From: Candidatus Uhrbacteria bacterium
GTDB taxonomy: Bacteria > Patescibacteriota > Patescibacteriia > UBA9934 > GWF2-40-263
NCBI GenBank assembly: GCA_003511125.1
Contig: DOJV01000028.1
Location: 2,819-22,732, forward strand
DNA length: 19,914 bases
Reading direction: 5' to 3'
Shown here: piece by piece, positions 1-11,900 of the stretch
Layout of the letters: each line of letters opens with the position of its first letter
Numbering within the stretch: the stretch's first letter is position 1
Position numbers and translations under genes: made by a program
The notes under the pieces: model-generated
The model's input: only the letters and a program-made list of their open reading frames with translations
What the model was told of the DNA's origin: nothing
Database searches by the model: none

Positions 1-405
1 GCCATGAAAGAAAAAAAAGAAGTCGAGCTTTCGACTTTGCGGCTTTTGCGGACGGCTTTAAAAAATAAGCAGATTGATTTAATGCGCGAATTGACAGAAG
101 AAGATGTTTTGGCGGTTATTCGTTCGCAAATCAAACAGTCAAAAGATTCGATCGAATCTTTTGAATCGGCCAATCGTAACGATTTGGCCGACAAGGTTAA
201 GGGCGAATTAATTTTTTTGGAACGTTACTTGCCGGCCGAAATGTCTGATGAAGATTTGGAAAAAACCGTGCGCGAGGCTTTGGCTCTGGCTGGAATTTCT
301 GCCAAAGTCGATATGGGTAGGGCTATGGGCGCGGTTATGAAAGCCGTGGCCGGTAAAGCTAATGGCGCCCGAGTTAAGGCCGCGGTTGAACACGCTTTGG
401 AATAA
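1..405 (+). CDS. yqeY: GatB/YqeY domain protein, 5' end outside window
   Basis: This is a YqeY-type protein, related to the C-terminal tRNA-binding helical domain of the GatB amidotransferase subunit; the role of the free-standing form is not well defined. Visible signatures are the TLRLLRTALKN helix, RELTEEDV, the IKQSKDSIESFESANRNDLA stretch and ERYLPAEMSDEDL, in family order. The family is usually about 145-150 aa. The first ATG in the window (position 4) gives 133 aa and lacks the expected N-terminal helix. The codon before it (GCC, Ala) continues the family pattern 'AMK', so the ATG at 4 is probably an internal Met and the real start lies upstream of the window. The TAA stop is only 6 nt before the next gene, which suggests co-transcription. 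Family assignment is confident; the start is not visible. Confidence 0.88.
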   Translation, partial: AMKEKKEVELSTLRLLRTALKNKQIDLMRELTEEDVLAVIRSQIKQSKDSIESFESANRNDLADKVKGELIFLERYLPAEMSDEDLEKTVREALALAGISAKVDMGRAMGAVMKAVAGKANGARVKAAVEHALE

Positions 406-411
406 TTTTTT

Positions 412-825
412 ATGAGCCAACAAATTTTTAAAAAAACATTCATCAGCTTGTTGGTTTTTGGTTTGAGTTTTTTCCCCACCTTGGTTTTGGCCAGAAGCGA
501 AGCTCCTCAAGCCGTGCTTGGTGGTAGTTCCAATTCGCCTGCCGCCGTTGTTGTTTCTGAAGGAGTGTCAGAAGTTATACCAACCTTTTCGACCGTTCAG
601 GTGGAATTGGTTTATAGAATTGTCCGAGTATTATCTGTAGTTTTTTCCATCTTGTTTATCAATATGATTTTGATCGGGTCTTTTAGTTACATGGTTACTT
701 CAAACGATGACAAGGTTTTGGCAGCGCGTAAACAAATTATTATCGGAGCAACCGGAACAATATTTTTTATTTGTCTGTACCTTATGGCCACGGCCGCGAT
801 TTTACGTTTAGAGGCCGGAGTTTGA
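412..825 (+). CDS. VirB2/TrbC-like pilin-type membrane protein
   Basis: This 137-aa protein has a signal peptide (about residues 1-27, ending VLA), a short Ala/Ser/Val-rich mature N-terminus, and two hydrophobic helices at about 69-95 and 108-131. A basic loop (NDDKVLAARKQ) joins the helices. This is the layout of VirB2/TrbC-type pilins of type IV secretion and conjugation systems, and such proteins are common in CPR genomes. After signal cleavage both ends would face outward and the basic loop the cytosol. The helix pair resembles the N-terminal modules of the two large proteins that follow, so this may be the free-standing subunit of the same structure. The start is ATG without a Shine-Dalgarno sequence, 6 nt after the upstream stop, and the stop is TGA. 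Function is inferred from topology only; no VirB4- or VirB6-like gene is in the window. Confidence 0.72.
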   Translation: MSQQIFKKTFISLLVFGLSFFPTLVLARSEAPQAVLGGSSNSPAAVVVSEGVSEVIPTFSTVQVELVYRIVRVLSVVFSILFINMILIGSFSYMVTSNDDKVLAARKQIIIGATGTIFFICLYLMATAAILRLEAGV

Positions 826-909
826 GTATTGGATTAAAGAAGTTTGAATACAGAAAATGCTTTTACGGTTTGGATCAGTCTTTTTGGAAAATTATTATCC
901 ACACCTAGA

Positions 910-938
910 CAAAAAAACCAAGCGGTTTTTTTGTTTTT
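910..938 (+). terminator. Rho-independent terminator-like hairpin after the pilin gene
   Basis: A perfect 10-bp inverted repeat, CAAAAAAACC (910-919) and GGTTTTTTTG (924-933), has a 4-nt loop (AAGC) and is followed by TTTTT (934-938). The stem is AT-rich with only two internal G-C pairs plus the closing pair, so its strength is uncertain. The A-tract on the other side could make it work in both directions. It separates the yqeY-pilin pair from the giant-protein operon. Confidence 0.6.
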
Positions 939-939
939 G

Positions 940-948
940 TGCTAAAAT
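940..948 (+). promoter_or_regulatory. Extended -10 promoter candidate for the giant-protein operon
   Basis: TG-C-TAAAAT fits the extended -10 pattern TGnTATAAT with one mismatch. No good -35 lies 16-18 nt upstream, which extended -10 promoters tolerate. Transcription would start near 955, giving a leader of about 20 nt before the GTG at 976. Its position just after a terminator hairpin supports it. Confidence 0.45.
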
Positions 949-975
949 GAATTTAGTTTCTTAAGCTTTTAGCCT

Positions 976-2886
976 GTGAAAATTAATTGGAAAAATGCGG
1001 CAATCGGCGCCGCCACCGTTGGAATTATTCTTACGGCAATTTTTGTATTTACGCCGACCCATTTTGCCTTTGCCCAACTCGACACGCTCGAAGGCACGGC
1101 CTTAGAAGCGCAAACCGGTTTGGCTACCGAGTCGTTGCCAATTGTTATTGCTCGTGTCATTCGGATTTTTATTGGGGTCCTTGGTTTGATCTTGGTTTGC
1201 CTGTTTGTTTACGCCGGATTTTTGTATCTTACGGCCAGGGGGGAACCAACACCAGTTGAAAAAGCTCGAAAGATAATAAAGAACGCGATTATTGGTATGG
1301 CTATTGTTCTTCTGTCTTTTTCCATTACGACTTTTATTTTGAATCGTTTGCTCGCGGCGGCCGGATTCGCCGGCGGCGTTACCACAAGCGGGGCGGGGAA
1401 TTATACCGAACCGCTTTCCGGTTCTCTTGGTTCGGGTGTTATCGAAAGTCATTACCCGGCCCGTTACGCCACGGAGATTCCGCGCAACACGCGCATTTCA
1501 GTGACCTTTAAAGAAGCGATTAGTTTGGATTCAATAATTTCTGATTATGCCACCGGTGCGGCTGCCGGTGCTTCGGTGTTTGATTTAAATTCAGCCAAGG
1601 TTTTGATTTTTGAAACCGCCGCGGTTACCGACGAGGTTTCCGAAGCCGAGGTTGCTTTAGGTGCCGCCGAAGTTGATGTAAGTTTTGTCCCCATGGATTT
1701 AGACGATGATGGTGTGGTTGATCCTTGGGCCACAATTTTTGTTTTTGATCCGGTCGATCTTTTGGGAAACGCGACTACCGACACTAACTACACAATTAAA
1801 CTAGAACCAACAATTTTGAAAGCTGATGGCAGTCTGGCTTTTAGCGGGGCCTATTCCAGCGGCTATGAATGGACTTTTGAAGTTTCTACCGAAGTTGATT
1901 TAACACCACCGTATGTTGTTTCGGTGGTTCCGGTTGAAGGTTCGGACGAGGCGCCCAATGTTGTGGTGCAAATTACTTTTAACGAAGCTATGGATCCAGT
2001 AGCCGCCAGCGGTGAATTTATTGGCGGTACCGGTTTTACCCACATCGAAGTTTTGGATTTAGACAGTACTTCTGCTGGCTCAAACGTCGAAGGAACTTTT
2101 TCTGTGGTCAACAATTATCGAACTGTGGAGTTTTTACCAAACGATGTTTGTGCCAGTGATCCTTGTGGTAACGATATTTATTGTTTGCCGTTTGGTGCTG
2201 ATCTCGAGGTCCAGGCTCACGCTGCTTCCTTGGGTGCCGATCCGCCACAAGCCGAAATGGTTGGCGGATTGTTTACCGGTTTGGTGGATGCTTGCGGTAA
2301 CTCTTTAGACGGCAACGGAGATCGTGTTGCTCAAGGCTCAATCGAAGATACGGTTTCCGGTCTCGATGATTACGAATGGAATTTTACCACCACCTCTGAA
2401 ATTAACGATAGATCGCCAGCCATTGTGAGTTTACTACCAACGCTCACAGAAAATAGCAATATTGATGTTAATCAAAATATTGAATTTGTTTTTGATATTT
2501 TGTTGCAGGCCTCAACGGTTAATTCTTCCAATGTTAAGTTGTTGCCCAATCATGCTCAAGAACTTTGGTTTTCAGACAGTAGTGTTAATGCAGACCCGGA
2601 TTCCACGGTTTTGGGCGATGAATATTCCACGGCTATTATAAGGCATGCTCAGCTTTGGGAAACAGTTATTGATGCCGCTGGCGTGACCACTCTTTATTAC
2701 TACTATCCTTTGGTTAACCAAGGTGTTAAAAGTGCCTGGCAAATTTGTATGTTTCCATCTTATGGCCCGCACGCAGCTTTGGAACTTAGAACCTCTTGCG
2801 CTGATTCGGCCGCGCCTTTTTGTTGTAACGGATTCGGTCAAAGCACGCCTTGTGTTAGACGAATGGACGGTAGTTTACTTCAATAG
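976..2886 (+). CDS. Pilin-like membrane module fused to SbsA-type Ig-like ectodomains (636 aa)
   Basis: Residues 1-33 form a signal peptide (ending AFA). Two membrane helices at about 58-86 and 102-124 are joined by a basic loop containing TPVEKARKIIKN. Together they form a VirB2-like module that aligns closely with the one in the next gene (VIRIFIGVLG, YAGFLYLTA, IIKNAIIG). From about residue 154 the protein continues into at least three bacterial Ig-like (Big_5/SbsA) units, marked by VISVTFKEAIS-type and VVQITFNEAMDP strands at about 154-305, 310-475 and 480-620. The C-terminus is Cys-rich, including a CC pair near the end. Predicted topology exports the whole C-terminal part. GTG is chosen because an in-frame TAG lies two codons upstream and no ATG follows before the signal peptide; no Shine-Dalgarno is seen. 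The next gene starts 15 nt after the stop. It may be a smaller paralogue or partner of the giant protein; the exact role is unknown. Confidence 0.8.
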   Translation: MKINWKNAAIGAATVGIILTAIFVFTPTHFAFAQLDTLEGTALEAQTGLATESLPIVIARVIRIFIGVLGLILVCLFVYAGFLYLTARGEPTPVEKARKIIKNAIIGMAIVLLSFSITTFILNRLLAAAGFAGGVTTSGAGNYTEPLSGSLGSGVIESHYPARYATEIPRNTRISVTFKEAISLDSIISDYATGAAAGASVFDLNSAKVLIFETAAVTDEVSEAEVALGAAEVDVSFVPMDLDDDGVVDPWATIFVFDPVDLLGNATTDTNYTIKLEPTILKADGSLAFSGAYSSGYEWTFEVSTEVDLTPPYVVSVVPVEGSDEAPNVVVQITFNEAMDPVAASGEFIGGTGFTHIEVLDLDSTSAGSNVEGTFSVVNNYRTVEFLPNDVCASDPCGNDIYCLPFGADLEVQAHAASLGADPPQAEMVGGLFTGLVDACGNSLDGNGDRVAQGSIEDTVSGLDDYEWNFTTTSEINDRSPAIVSLLPTLTENSNIDVNQNIEFVFDILLQASTVNSSNVKLLPNHAQELWFSDSSVNADPDSTVLGDEYSTAIIRHAQLWETVIDAAGVTTLYYYYPLVNQGVKSAWQICMFPSYGPHAALELRTSCADSAAPFCCNGFGQSTPCVRRMDGSLLQ

Positions 2887-2901
2887 TTTAACCCCACTTA
2901 C

Positions 2902-5900
2902 ATGAAACCAGCTCGCCTTTTTTATACGTTTCTGGCTTTAGTCGGAACGTTTTTCCTGGCTTCGACCGCCTTAGCCGCGTCGCTTTCGTCAAACCAAATG
3001 TTTGGCGCGAACCAAGCTGAGTTTGCGGCCGCTTCGGGTTTGCCCGGCGGTGATCTTATTTTGATCATTGCCAATATTATCAGAATGTTTTTGGGCTTTC
3101 TTGGAGTTTTTGCCGTGGCCATTATTATTTACGCCGGTTTTTTGTGGGTAACGGCCGGTGGAGCCGAAGACAAAATTTTAAAAGCCAAGAAAGTTTTGAA
3201 AAATGCTTTTATTGGTTTAGTTATTATTTTGTCTTCGTTTGCCATTGCTCAGTTTGTTATTTCTAGAATTACTGAGGCTATGGGCGCGGCCTCGGGAATT
3301 TATTCAACCACCGATGGCAGTGGTGGTGGTGATGTTTTGTCAGACACGGCCCGAACTTTTTTCGTAGAAGATGTTAATATCGAGTGTGCCGAAAGTATTC
3401 GTAACGTTCAGTTGCAGTTTATTTTTAGTCAAAAAGTTACTGCTACAGATATTACTACCGGCGGAGCCATTACCATTAAAAAAACCGACGGCGATTCCGT
3501 ACCTGGAGTTTTTGCCACTCTTGATGGTTCAACCAGTTCAAAAACTTTTGTTTTTTCTCCCGACGCCACTTGCACGGTTGGGAGCACTACTGTTAGTTGT
3601 TTTGAAGCCGAAACAGCTTACCAAATTGTTGTAGTCTCTTCTTTAGAAAGCAGTAGTGGTTATGATTTGCAGTGCTCAACCAGTTATCCTTGTTCGTTTA
3701 GTTTTGTAACCGGAACCGGTTTTGATTTGGAAGAACCCACTGTTTCTTTCGAAGCTCCTGATGATGGTGATACAGCTTATGCCGGAATTTTGGAAGCGTT
3801 GCAGGCTTATACCGAAGACGATGCCGGAGTTTCTTCGCTGGCTTTTAATTTGGATGGTGTTCTTTTAGAAACCGTTGGTTTAAGTAGTAGCTCGGCCGGA
3901 GTTTTGTCGCTTATAAATTATTTTGATTCCGAATGGGATACTACCGGTTATTCGACCGGTCAAACTTATACAATTCAAGCCATTGGTTATGATTGTGGCG
4001 GTAATACTGCCACAGATGATGTTGATGTTGTTTTGCGGGCGGCCAGTTGTGTTGGAACTTGCGGCGGCGATGATCCTTACAGTTCAAGTTATTGCGGCGC
4101 TTGTCCGGGCGATTCTTGCGAATCAGACGAGGCTTGCGCTTCGGGGAGTTGTGTTGACGGTTCGTGTATTGTTGATGTGGAAATTTCCCGAGTTTCGCCG
4201 GGCGATGGCGCGGTTGGTAATTTGATTACAGTTTCCGGAGAGGGCTTTGGAACCTCGTCAGGCAGTGTTGTCTTTTTAGGCGATCCAGAAGATGACAGTG
4301 ATAATGTTACAGTTACGGCTTATACGGATTGCGACGGCACTTGGAGCGATAGTCAGGTTATTATTCAGGTTCCGATCGGCGCGATTGACGGTCCAATAAG
4401 ACTTGTGACCGTTGCTGGCGACTACGACGACACCGACGATGAAAACGGTCGGGTTATTAGCGATTTTGTTGTTAACGATACTATTCGTCCGGGTTTATGT
4501 TCTTTAACTCCGGACACAGGTTTGGCTGGTTCTTTAACCAGTGTTCGAGGTATTAATTTTGGCAGTTCGCAAGACGCTTCGACTTTATATTTTGGTTCTT
4601 ATGGTGCTACGACCTACTCGGTTTGGACAGGGGTGTCTTTTTCGGCCACTAGCCCGCTTTTGAACGATGGTTCTTACGACGTTCAACTTTTTACCGGCAG
4701 CGGCGACGCCCGTCAGGGTTCAAACGAGGTGGAATTTACCGTCACCTCGGCGGCCGCGGACGAGCCGCCGGAAATCAGTTATGTTGATTCGGGTATTAAG
4801 ACTTGTTCTGGCACCGAAACTATTTGTTCTGCGGACGAAGATTGTTCCGATGATGACAGTGTGACTTGTGATGATTATCAAGACGCCGGCCCGATCGATC
4901 AGTATGTGACAATTTACGGTTCGGGTTTTGGCTCACGTACAGGTTCGGTTTATTTTACCGATCAAAGCGATTCCGGTTCCCGAGCTCTTGGTAGCGCAGA
5001 TTTTCCCGAGGCTTGTGAAGCTTCGTTTTGGAATAGTGATTCGATTATTATAAAAGTACCGGCCAGTTATTCAGGTGGCGGCAGTTTAAGCGCCACCATG
5101 CACGATCTAACTGTCGTTCGCGCCGAAGACGGTTTGGAATCCGAACCGGTTGATTTTAAAGTGATTGCCGGGGAGGCTACCCCTGGCGTTTGCGCCATCG
5201 ATCCCGATGCCGGACCGGCCGAAACCGAGACCACAATTTATGGCGAAGGTTTTGGTGACTCTGGTTCCGTTACTTTTTTTAGTGAAAAAACAACTTCGTC
5301 TACCGATTGGGCCGACGAAGAAATCGGCAGTGTTTTTGTGCCGACCGGCGCCATTTCCGGTCCGGTTTCCATAATCAATAGTCTTCTACAAACTTCAAAC
5401 GCCGTTAATTTTACTGTTGGGTTTTGTAACGAAGATTTTTATTGCGCGGCTGGTGAAACTTGTTGCCCCAGTGGTACTTGTACTGCGGATGCGGTTTGTG
5501 AAGTTAGTGGGGTTTCTCATTACGCTTACTTTTTTTCCACCGGAGAAATTCCCGAAGCTCCGGAAGTTATAGTTGAGTGTAGCGACGATCATCTTTCACC
5601 AACTCCTTGGGAGGGCTGGGAAGGCGGCAGGGAAGTTTGTGTTAACGCTTCTGTCAGAGTTGAATTTTCCGAAGACATGGATCCGGACACTCTGACCAGT
5701 GATGGTTTTTCGGTAAAAAAATGTTCTGATTCCACATGTCGCTCAGTTTCATCAACGTCTCTGTATATGGTTGAAGAACCGATAATTGATGAATCGGGTT
5801 TTACCTGGACACCAGAAAACGATTTTGACTATTCCTCAACTTATCAAGTGACGATTTTTGGCGGCGAGGCTGGAATTTTTAAGAGTGATGATGGATTGAC

Positions 5901-8900
5901 TTTGGTTGATGACGCCTCGTGGGAGTTTACTACCTCGGCCGATGCCTCCTACGATTGTTCAATCGGCGATGTTTTGCTCTCTCCGGCCACGGAAACCGCC
6001 ACCGAACAAGGCGAACTGCTTGATTACACGATTACACCAACCGATGAAGAACATCAGTGTGTTGCTTTAGATTGTTCTCTGTACTCCCCATGGAATTTTA
6101 CTGCGAGCGATTCTAGTAAAGCCTCGGTTGGAACTATTACTGGTTGTCAAACCGAAGTGATGGCTTTAGAAGAAACTGGTAGTGGCGGCCCGGTAGTTAT
6201 TACCGGTTCTTTAACCGGCACGGGTTTCAGCGACACCGGACTTTTGACTATTGCCTTTACTAATCCTCGAATTATTTCTTATTGGCCGGCCTGCACCGAG
6301 GCCTGCACCGATGCGGCTATTGGTGCCACTTTTAATATCCCCATGGTTGCGACCACTTTTACCGGTCTTGATTCCACCGGGCAGCAAAAAGTTTTGTTGT
6401 TTGAATGTGAAGACCCGGGTTGTTCAATAGATGAATTAACCTCGACTAGTTTGCTTTATTCTTCTTATGATGTCGAAACTCAAATTCTTTCCATAACACC
6501 AGCCTCGGAATTGCTCCCTAACACTTCTTATCGAGTGGTAATTTCCGGCGAGGCAGAATCTACCAGCGGTTCTTATTTAAACGAAGAGCCAGGTAGTTTT
6601 GCTTGGGACGGCGATATCTCTTGGTTTTTCCAAACCAAGGGCGAATCTTGTGGTGTTGATCGAGTTGAAATTAGTCCGGAAGAGGCCGTAGTGGATTATG
6701 TCGGCGCCCGCGCCCGTTTTACAGCTGTGCCTTACGGCGCGCCAGACACCTGTTCGGCTGTTGGTCAAAGATTGTCGACAACCATTGGTACTTGGTCGGA
6801 TTGGACAGCCGAAGATGAATATGATGGTTTGGATATTGCTTATTTGTTAGATTCCGGCGCCATTACAATTTCTTATGATTTGCCCGAAGGTTGCTCTGAC
6901 GTTTGTTTGAATGAAGGTTCGTTGACCCCGGTCGCGGTTTGTGGCGACGGAGCGATTGGGCCTGGCGAGGATTGCGATAGTGGGCCGGGTTGTTCTTCGT
7001 CGTGTTTGCACGAAGGTACGTTGGCTTGTGCCGCAATTTCCGGTACTTTGTGTTGCGGAAATGGCGTCTTAGATCAGAGTGAGGAATGCGACGACGGTTT
7101 CCCGGCCGCTAACGGCGATGGTTGTTCCTCGGCTTGTTTAAATGAAGGATCTCGGGTTTTGGGTTATAGTTGCGGCGATGGTTTAATAGCTCAAAGTCGA
7201 GTTATTGGCGGTGAAGATTGTGATTATGGTTCTAAAAATCGAGATTATAATTGTTCTAACGATTGTTTGAATTTGGGTTCGGCACCAAAAGGCTTGGCGG
7301 TTTGTGGCGATGGTGTGATTGATGTTTCTGGCGGGGAGGACTGCGATGATGGTGGTACGAGTAATGGCGACGGTTGCTCTTCTGTTTGTTTGCGCGAAGG
7401 TCGCAACGGTTCTTACGGAACTTGTGGTAACGGTGGAGCTCCGGAACGCGGAGTTTATAACGAGGGTGAGGATTGTGAGTTGGATTCAGAAGGTTGTTCT
7501 GAAGATTGTTTATGGCTAGGTTCGAGCGATGACTATTCGGTGCCTTCAATTTGCGGTGATGGTCATTGGGGTTTTGGTGAAGAGTGCGAGGCGACCGGTG
7601 CCACCTCTATTGCGCCATTTGCTCTGGCTATTGTTAACGCCAATGCTCCGCAAGCTGTTTTAGCGAGCGGTGGCGACTCGGCCAGTTCAATCATTACCGG
7701 CACCGATGTCTCTTCCGGACAGGTCGGTGAAGGTTTGCTAACTTTGCAGTGTTCTTGCGACACCGATGCCAGTTGCGATTCAACCGGTGAAACTTATGGT
7801 TGCGGTTTGGGTAACTGTTGTTTAGAACGACCGGAATTTGTTGAATCCGAACCAAAAGAAGAATCCGGCGTTTGTCGTAACACTGCGGTTTGGATGGAAT
7901 TTGATAAAACAATGGACGCCGAGACACTTGATAACGCCGGTTTGATTTCACTCGAACTGGTTAATTCTGACGGCACTTCTTTAGACGAAGTTGATTGTCC
8001 TTTAACTTATTCCGGAACAGCCATTGGTCTTCGTGATTATCAAAACGGTAATTTCTTAACCCGGGCTTGGCGTTGGCTTTCTTGGCGAGTTTTTTCCGTT
8101 TTCGGTGTTAGTGCCGGTGATTATGAAGGTTGTTTTGTTCCGGTTAGATTTGAATTAGAACAAACTGATTTAGGTTCGAAAGTTTATTTATATTATGACG
8201 ACGCTTTGGTGGCCGGCGGCACTTATGTTTTTAGGGCCGAAGGCGAAAACGGCGTTGATCACGATCCGTTAGATGATATTTTGGAAGGCGCTAGTGCCGA
8301 CGGTGTTGGAATGTACGATCCGGTGGTCATAACTTTTGATGTTGGCAGTGAAATTTGTACTTTGGATGCGGTTAGGGTTCAAGACGAAGGCAACGTCGAA
8401 GCAGTTTTAAATGATTTTATTGATCCTAGCCCGGGCACGTTTACCGAAAAATCCGAAGAACATACCATTTCGGCTGCGGCTTATACTCGACACAGCGCTT
8501 CTTACGAAGAAATCAGTCCGGTCACGGATTACACTTGGGTTTGGAATTGGGGGTCAACAAAAGAAGACGGCGGTTCCGAAGACATTGTTTCTGTTGACAA
8601 AACTTCCACCATCTCGTCATCCACAGCTTCGGCTGCTGGCCTTGATGGCCAAGAAACAGTTGTGGCCACGGCTACTATTTCTGACACCACCGGTATCAGC
8701 GAGGTTACTTCCAGTCAATCCGGCACCGTCTCGCTAGCCGCGGTTTTGTGCGAAAACTTGTGGCCCAATCCGGGAACTTACGATTATTTTCCGTTTGAAG
8801 ATACCACGGCCGCCGAAACGGTTTTTGGTCTTCTTTCCACCAAAGCTCACACCAACTTTTCTTTCTACTATTGCCGAGACCAAGGTGCCGGACAAGAAAA

Positions 8901-11900
8901 TTTACCAGAACTTACTGTGATTGAGGCACCAGCCGCTCCTTACAGTACGGAAATTTTTAAAGAAATTTTATTCTTGGTGGATGGAACCAGCGACGCCATT
9001 GGTGTTCGGGTTTTGCCGAACGAAGATTATCTATCACCTTTGGCCTGGTACGAGGCTCAGGATTTCACCGGTTCGCCGAGCGAAACCACAGTTGACGGTT
9101 ATGAGGCTGTTCAAGACGGCAACACCTACTATGTTTCCGCGGCCAACTTTGTAGACAGCTTTAGTACTTCTGTTATCAGTACACTTTATCCAAATATCTA
9201 CGTAATCTCTTTTAATGAAAACGCCGGCAGCGATACCGAAGAGATTATGAGTCGTATTTTGGACAACTGGAGATTTAATGCCGAAACCGATTTAAACGAT
9301 GTTTTGATTGTCAGTGATTTGAATTTGTGCAAATCAGCCAGTAGTTATCCTCAAATTGATGGTGAATATGTTTCTTGCGACATCGACGCTGAGTGCTGGG
9401 CGGCACTGTCCGATACGAATGCTTTTTGTGACTCGGACAAAGGAAAAATGCGCCGAGATTTAAAGCGTTTGACCGACGTCCGCGAAGTCGCTACGATCAT
9501 TTCTGGTTACGGTGATTCTCATAAACATTGTTCTGTTACCAAAGGTCAGGCTTGTTCGACCGATGATTCTTGTCCGGGCACCGAAGAATGTTTGCCCGAA
9601 GTTCCGGATATTCAAAGCGGTACTTTTCTTTCGGCTTTTACCACCAGTACTTGGCCGTCCTGGAGTGCCGAGCTTGGAAACGAACTTGGAACCGCCTTGC
9701 CGGTTGATCCGATTAATGAGTTTTACGCTTGTCCGGATGGTTATGATTCTGATTATTGCTGGAATTCTTCAGACGGAGTTTTTAAATGCAATCGTGGTTC
9801 GCAAGCTTATATTTACGAAGATTCCGGTGGCGAAGATTATACTTTGGTTACTCAATTAGAAAGCAGTATTGCTCAAGATTGGGCTTATGCTCTTGACGAC
9901 GATTCAACAGACAACGCTACTTTATATGCCGAGTATGCCCACGATGATTATCCAAGCGGCTTTTTAGATGATGCTGGTTGGTTCTGTGATAGCTCGGCGA
10001 TCGGTGTTTCCGCGCGTTGTGGTGATGGTGTTCAGGGGCTGGGCGACGGCGCGACGGTTTTGCCAGAGGTTTGTGAAATTGGCGATGTTGATACTGATAG
10101 CTGTTCTTACGATTCCGACGGCGACGGTTCCCTTGATTCCTCCGGAGTTATTAATTTAGCTTGTATTGACGATGTTGGAATCTGTCGTTATCAAACTTCA
10201 TCCGAAGCCGCGGTGGCCGGCGCTGAATGCGTGGCTTATGAGTGTGGCAATGGTGTAATAGATGTCGGTGAAGATTGTGATGATGGTTCGTTAAACGGTA
10301 GTTATGGTTATTGTGGCCAAACCTGTCACCTGGACGGTTTTTATTGTGGCGACGGTTCGATTGCTGGCGGTGAAGAATGTGATTGCGGCGAGACTTCAGC
10401 TTTGCTGGCGAGCGGTACTTGGTCGAAAATTTCCGGTAATTGCTCCATGCCAAACGGTCAGTATACTTCCATTTATTCTTCCAGCTGTGCTTATAACTGC
10501 ACCTACCCGGGTCCATCTTGCGGCGACGGGGAATTGAACGGAGCCGAGGAATGCGATGGCGATATTGAAACCTGGGGCGGAAAACTGTGTTCGGATGGCG
10601 AAGCTTGTACAGTTGATAGCGACTGTTCTTCCGGAAGTTGCGGGGCTGGTGGTGTCGCTTGTTCTATTAGTAAGGTTTGTGATACCGGTGTGGCTTGTAG
10701 CAGCACCACAGATTGCACTAGTTGTTCGGCCTTTGAATATCAATTAACTCGCACACGGACTTGTCAGTCGGGGTGTGCTTGGGATACTTCGACCACCGGT
10801 GGTTGGACGGCCTGTTTGGGTGGCGATCAGATTTGCGGCAACGGCGAAGTTGAAGGTGACGAAATTTGCGACGACGGAAATTCGGACAACACTGACAGTT
10901 GCACCAATCTTTGTCAAACCAATGTTTGTGGCGATGGTTATGTTCAGTATGGGGCAGAAACTTGTGACGACGGGGTCGACAATGGCGTGGTTTGTACACC
11001 TGATTACGGCGATACCTGCGCCTACTGTAACGTTTCTTGTCGCTATACCACAGTCTCGGGCGCTTATTGTGGCGACGATGTCGTTGGGGGCGGAGAATTT
11101 TGCGATGGTTCGGATTTACCAAAATATTGTTATCAAGCATCGGTGGATCCTGAAGGCCGGGATCGTGGAGGTGTTTGTGAAGTCGATAGTGATTGCGAAA
11201 GCGGTTTTACTTGTGAAAATGTTGGTGTTTGTAATGGCGGAAGTTATAGTATAGGTTCTCGATCCGAGACAAATCTTTATAATGGCGCCGAGTGCGTTAA
11301 GGGTGTTGGCGATTTGGATTCTTCTTGCGGTTTCGGTGCTTCCATTGGAACCTGCGCGGCTCCGGCTTGTGTGGACGATTGCAGTTCTTCTTGTCCGTTT
11401 GCTTATCAAAGTTCTTCTATTTTAATCAAAGAAGCTCTGGCCGGCGCCAGCGAAAGAACTTCGGCCGATCTTTATTCTTATATGTCTGGCAACGATCCGG
11501 ACGAAGGAACTTTCTATTTACCGGCTTGTGATGTTGGTACAACAATTACCGCCGATGTTGACATGACTGATATTATTCCACCAACCATGGATGTGGTTTT
11601 TGTCACCGATCTTTCAGGGAGTATGGCTTATGGGGTAGACGGTTCGCATCCGGTTTCAGACGGGTTGAGAAGAATTGATTATGCCGTGGATTCCATGGAA
11701 CAGGCAGTAGAGGATTTGTTTAATGCCTATCGTGGTTCAGAAGGAAACCTTCAAATCGCGGTTATTAGTTATTCTGCTGGAACCATAACCACTGTCGGTG
11801 CTGATACTGACGGTAGTGGAAGTATTACCACCGCCGATTCTTGTGACACCGACGGCGATGAAACCGGAGACAATCATGCTTGGGTTGACGTTTCTCTTTC

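Noticed and set aside
4..6. ATG at position 4 as the true start of the YqeY gene
   Set aside because: The protein would lack the family's first helix, and the preceding GCC codon continues the family pattern, so the gene is treated as cut by the window edge.
823..837. UGA recoded as Gly (code 25) in the pilin gene
   Set aside because: Read-through would add only three codons before TAA, and no in-frame UGA occurs in any long gene here, including 3,556 codons of the giant gene. The standard bacterial code fits.
10718..11140. Long antisense frame (140 aa) opposite the cysteine repeats, and similar ones at 7256-7549, 7694-7951 and 10151-10516
   Set aside because: The predicted proteins are Arg/His/Asn-rich and low-complexity, mirroring the repeated Cys/Asp/Gly codons on the + strand. 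They have no recognisable domain or start signal.
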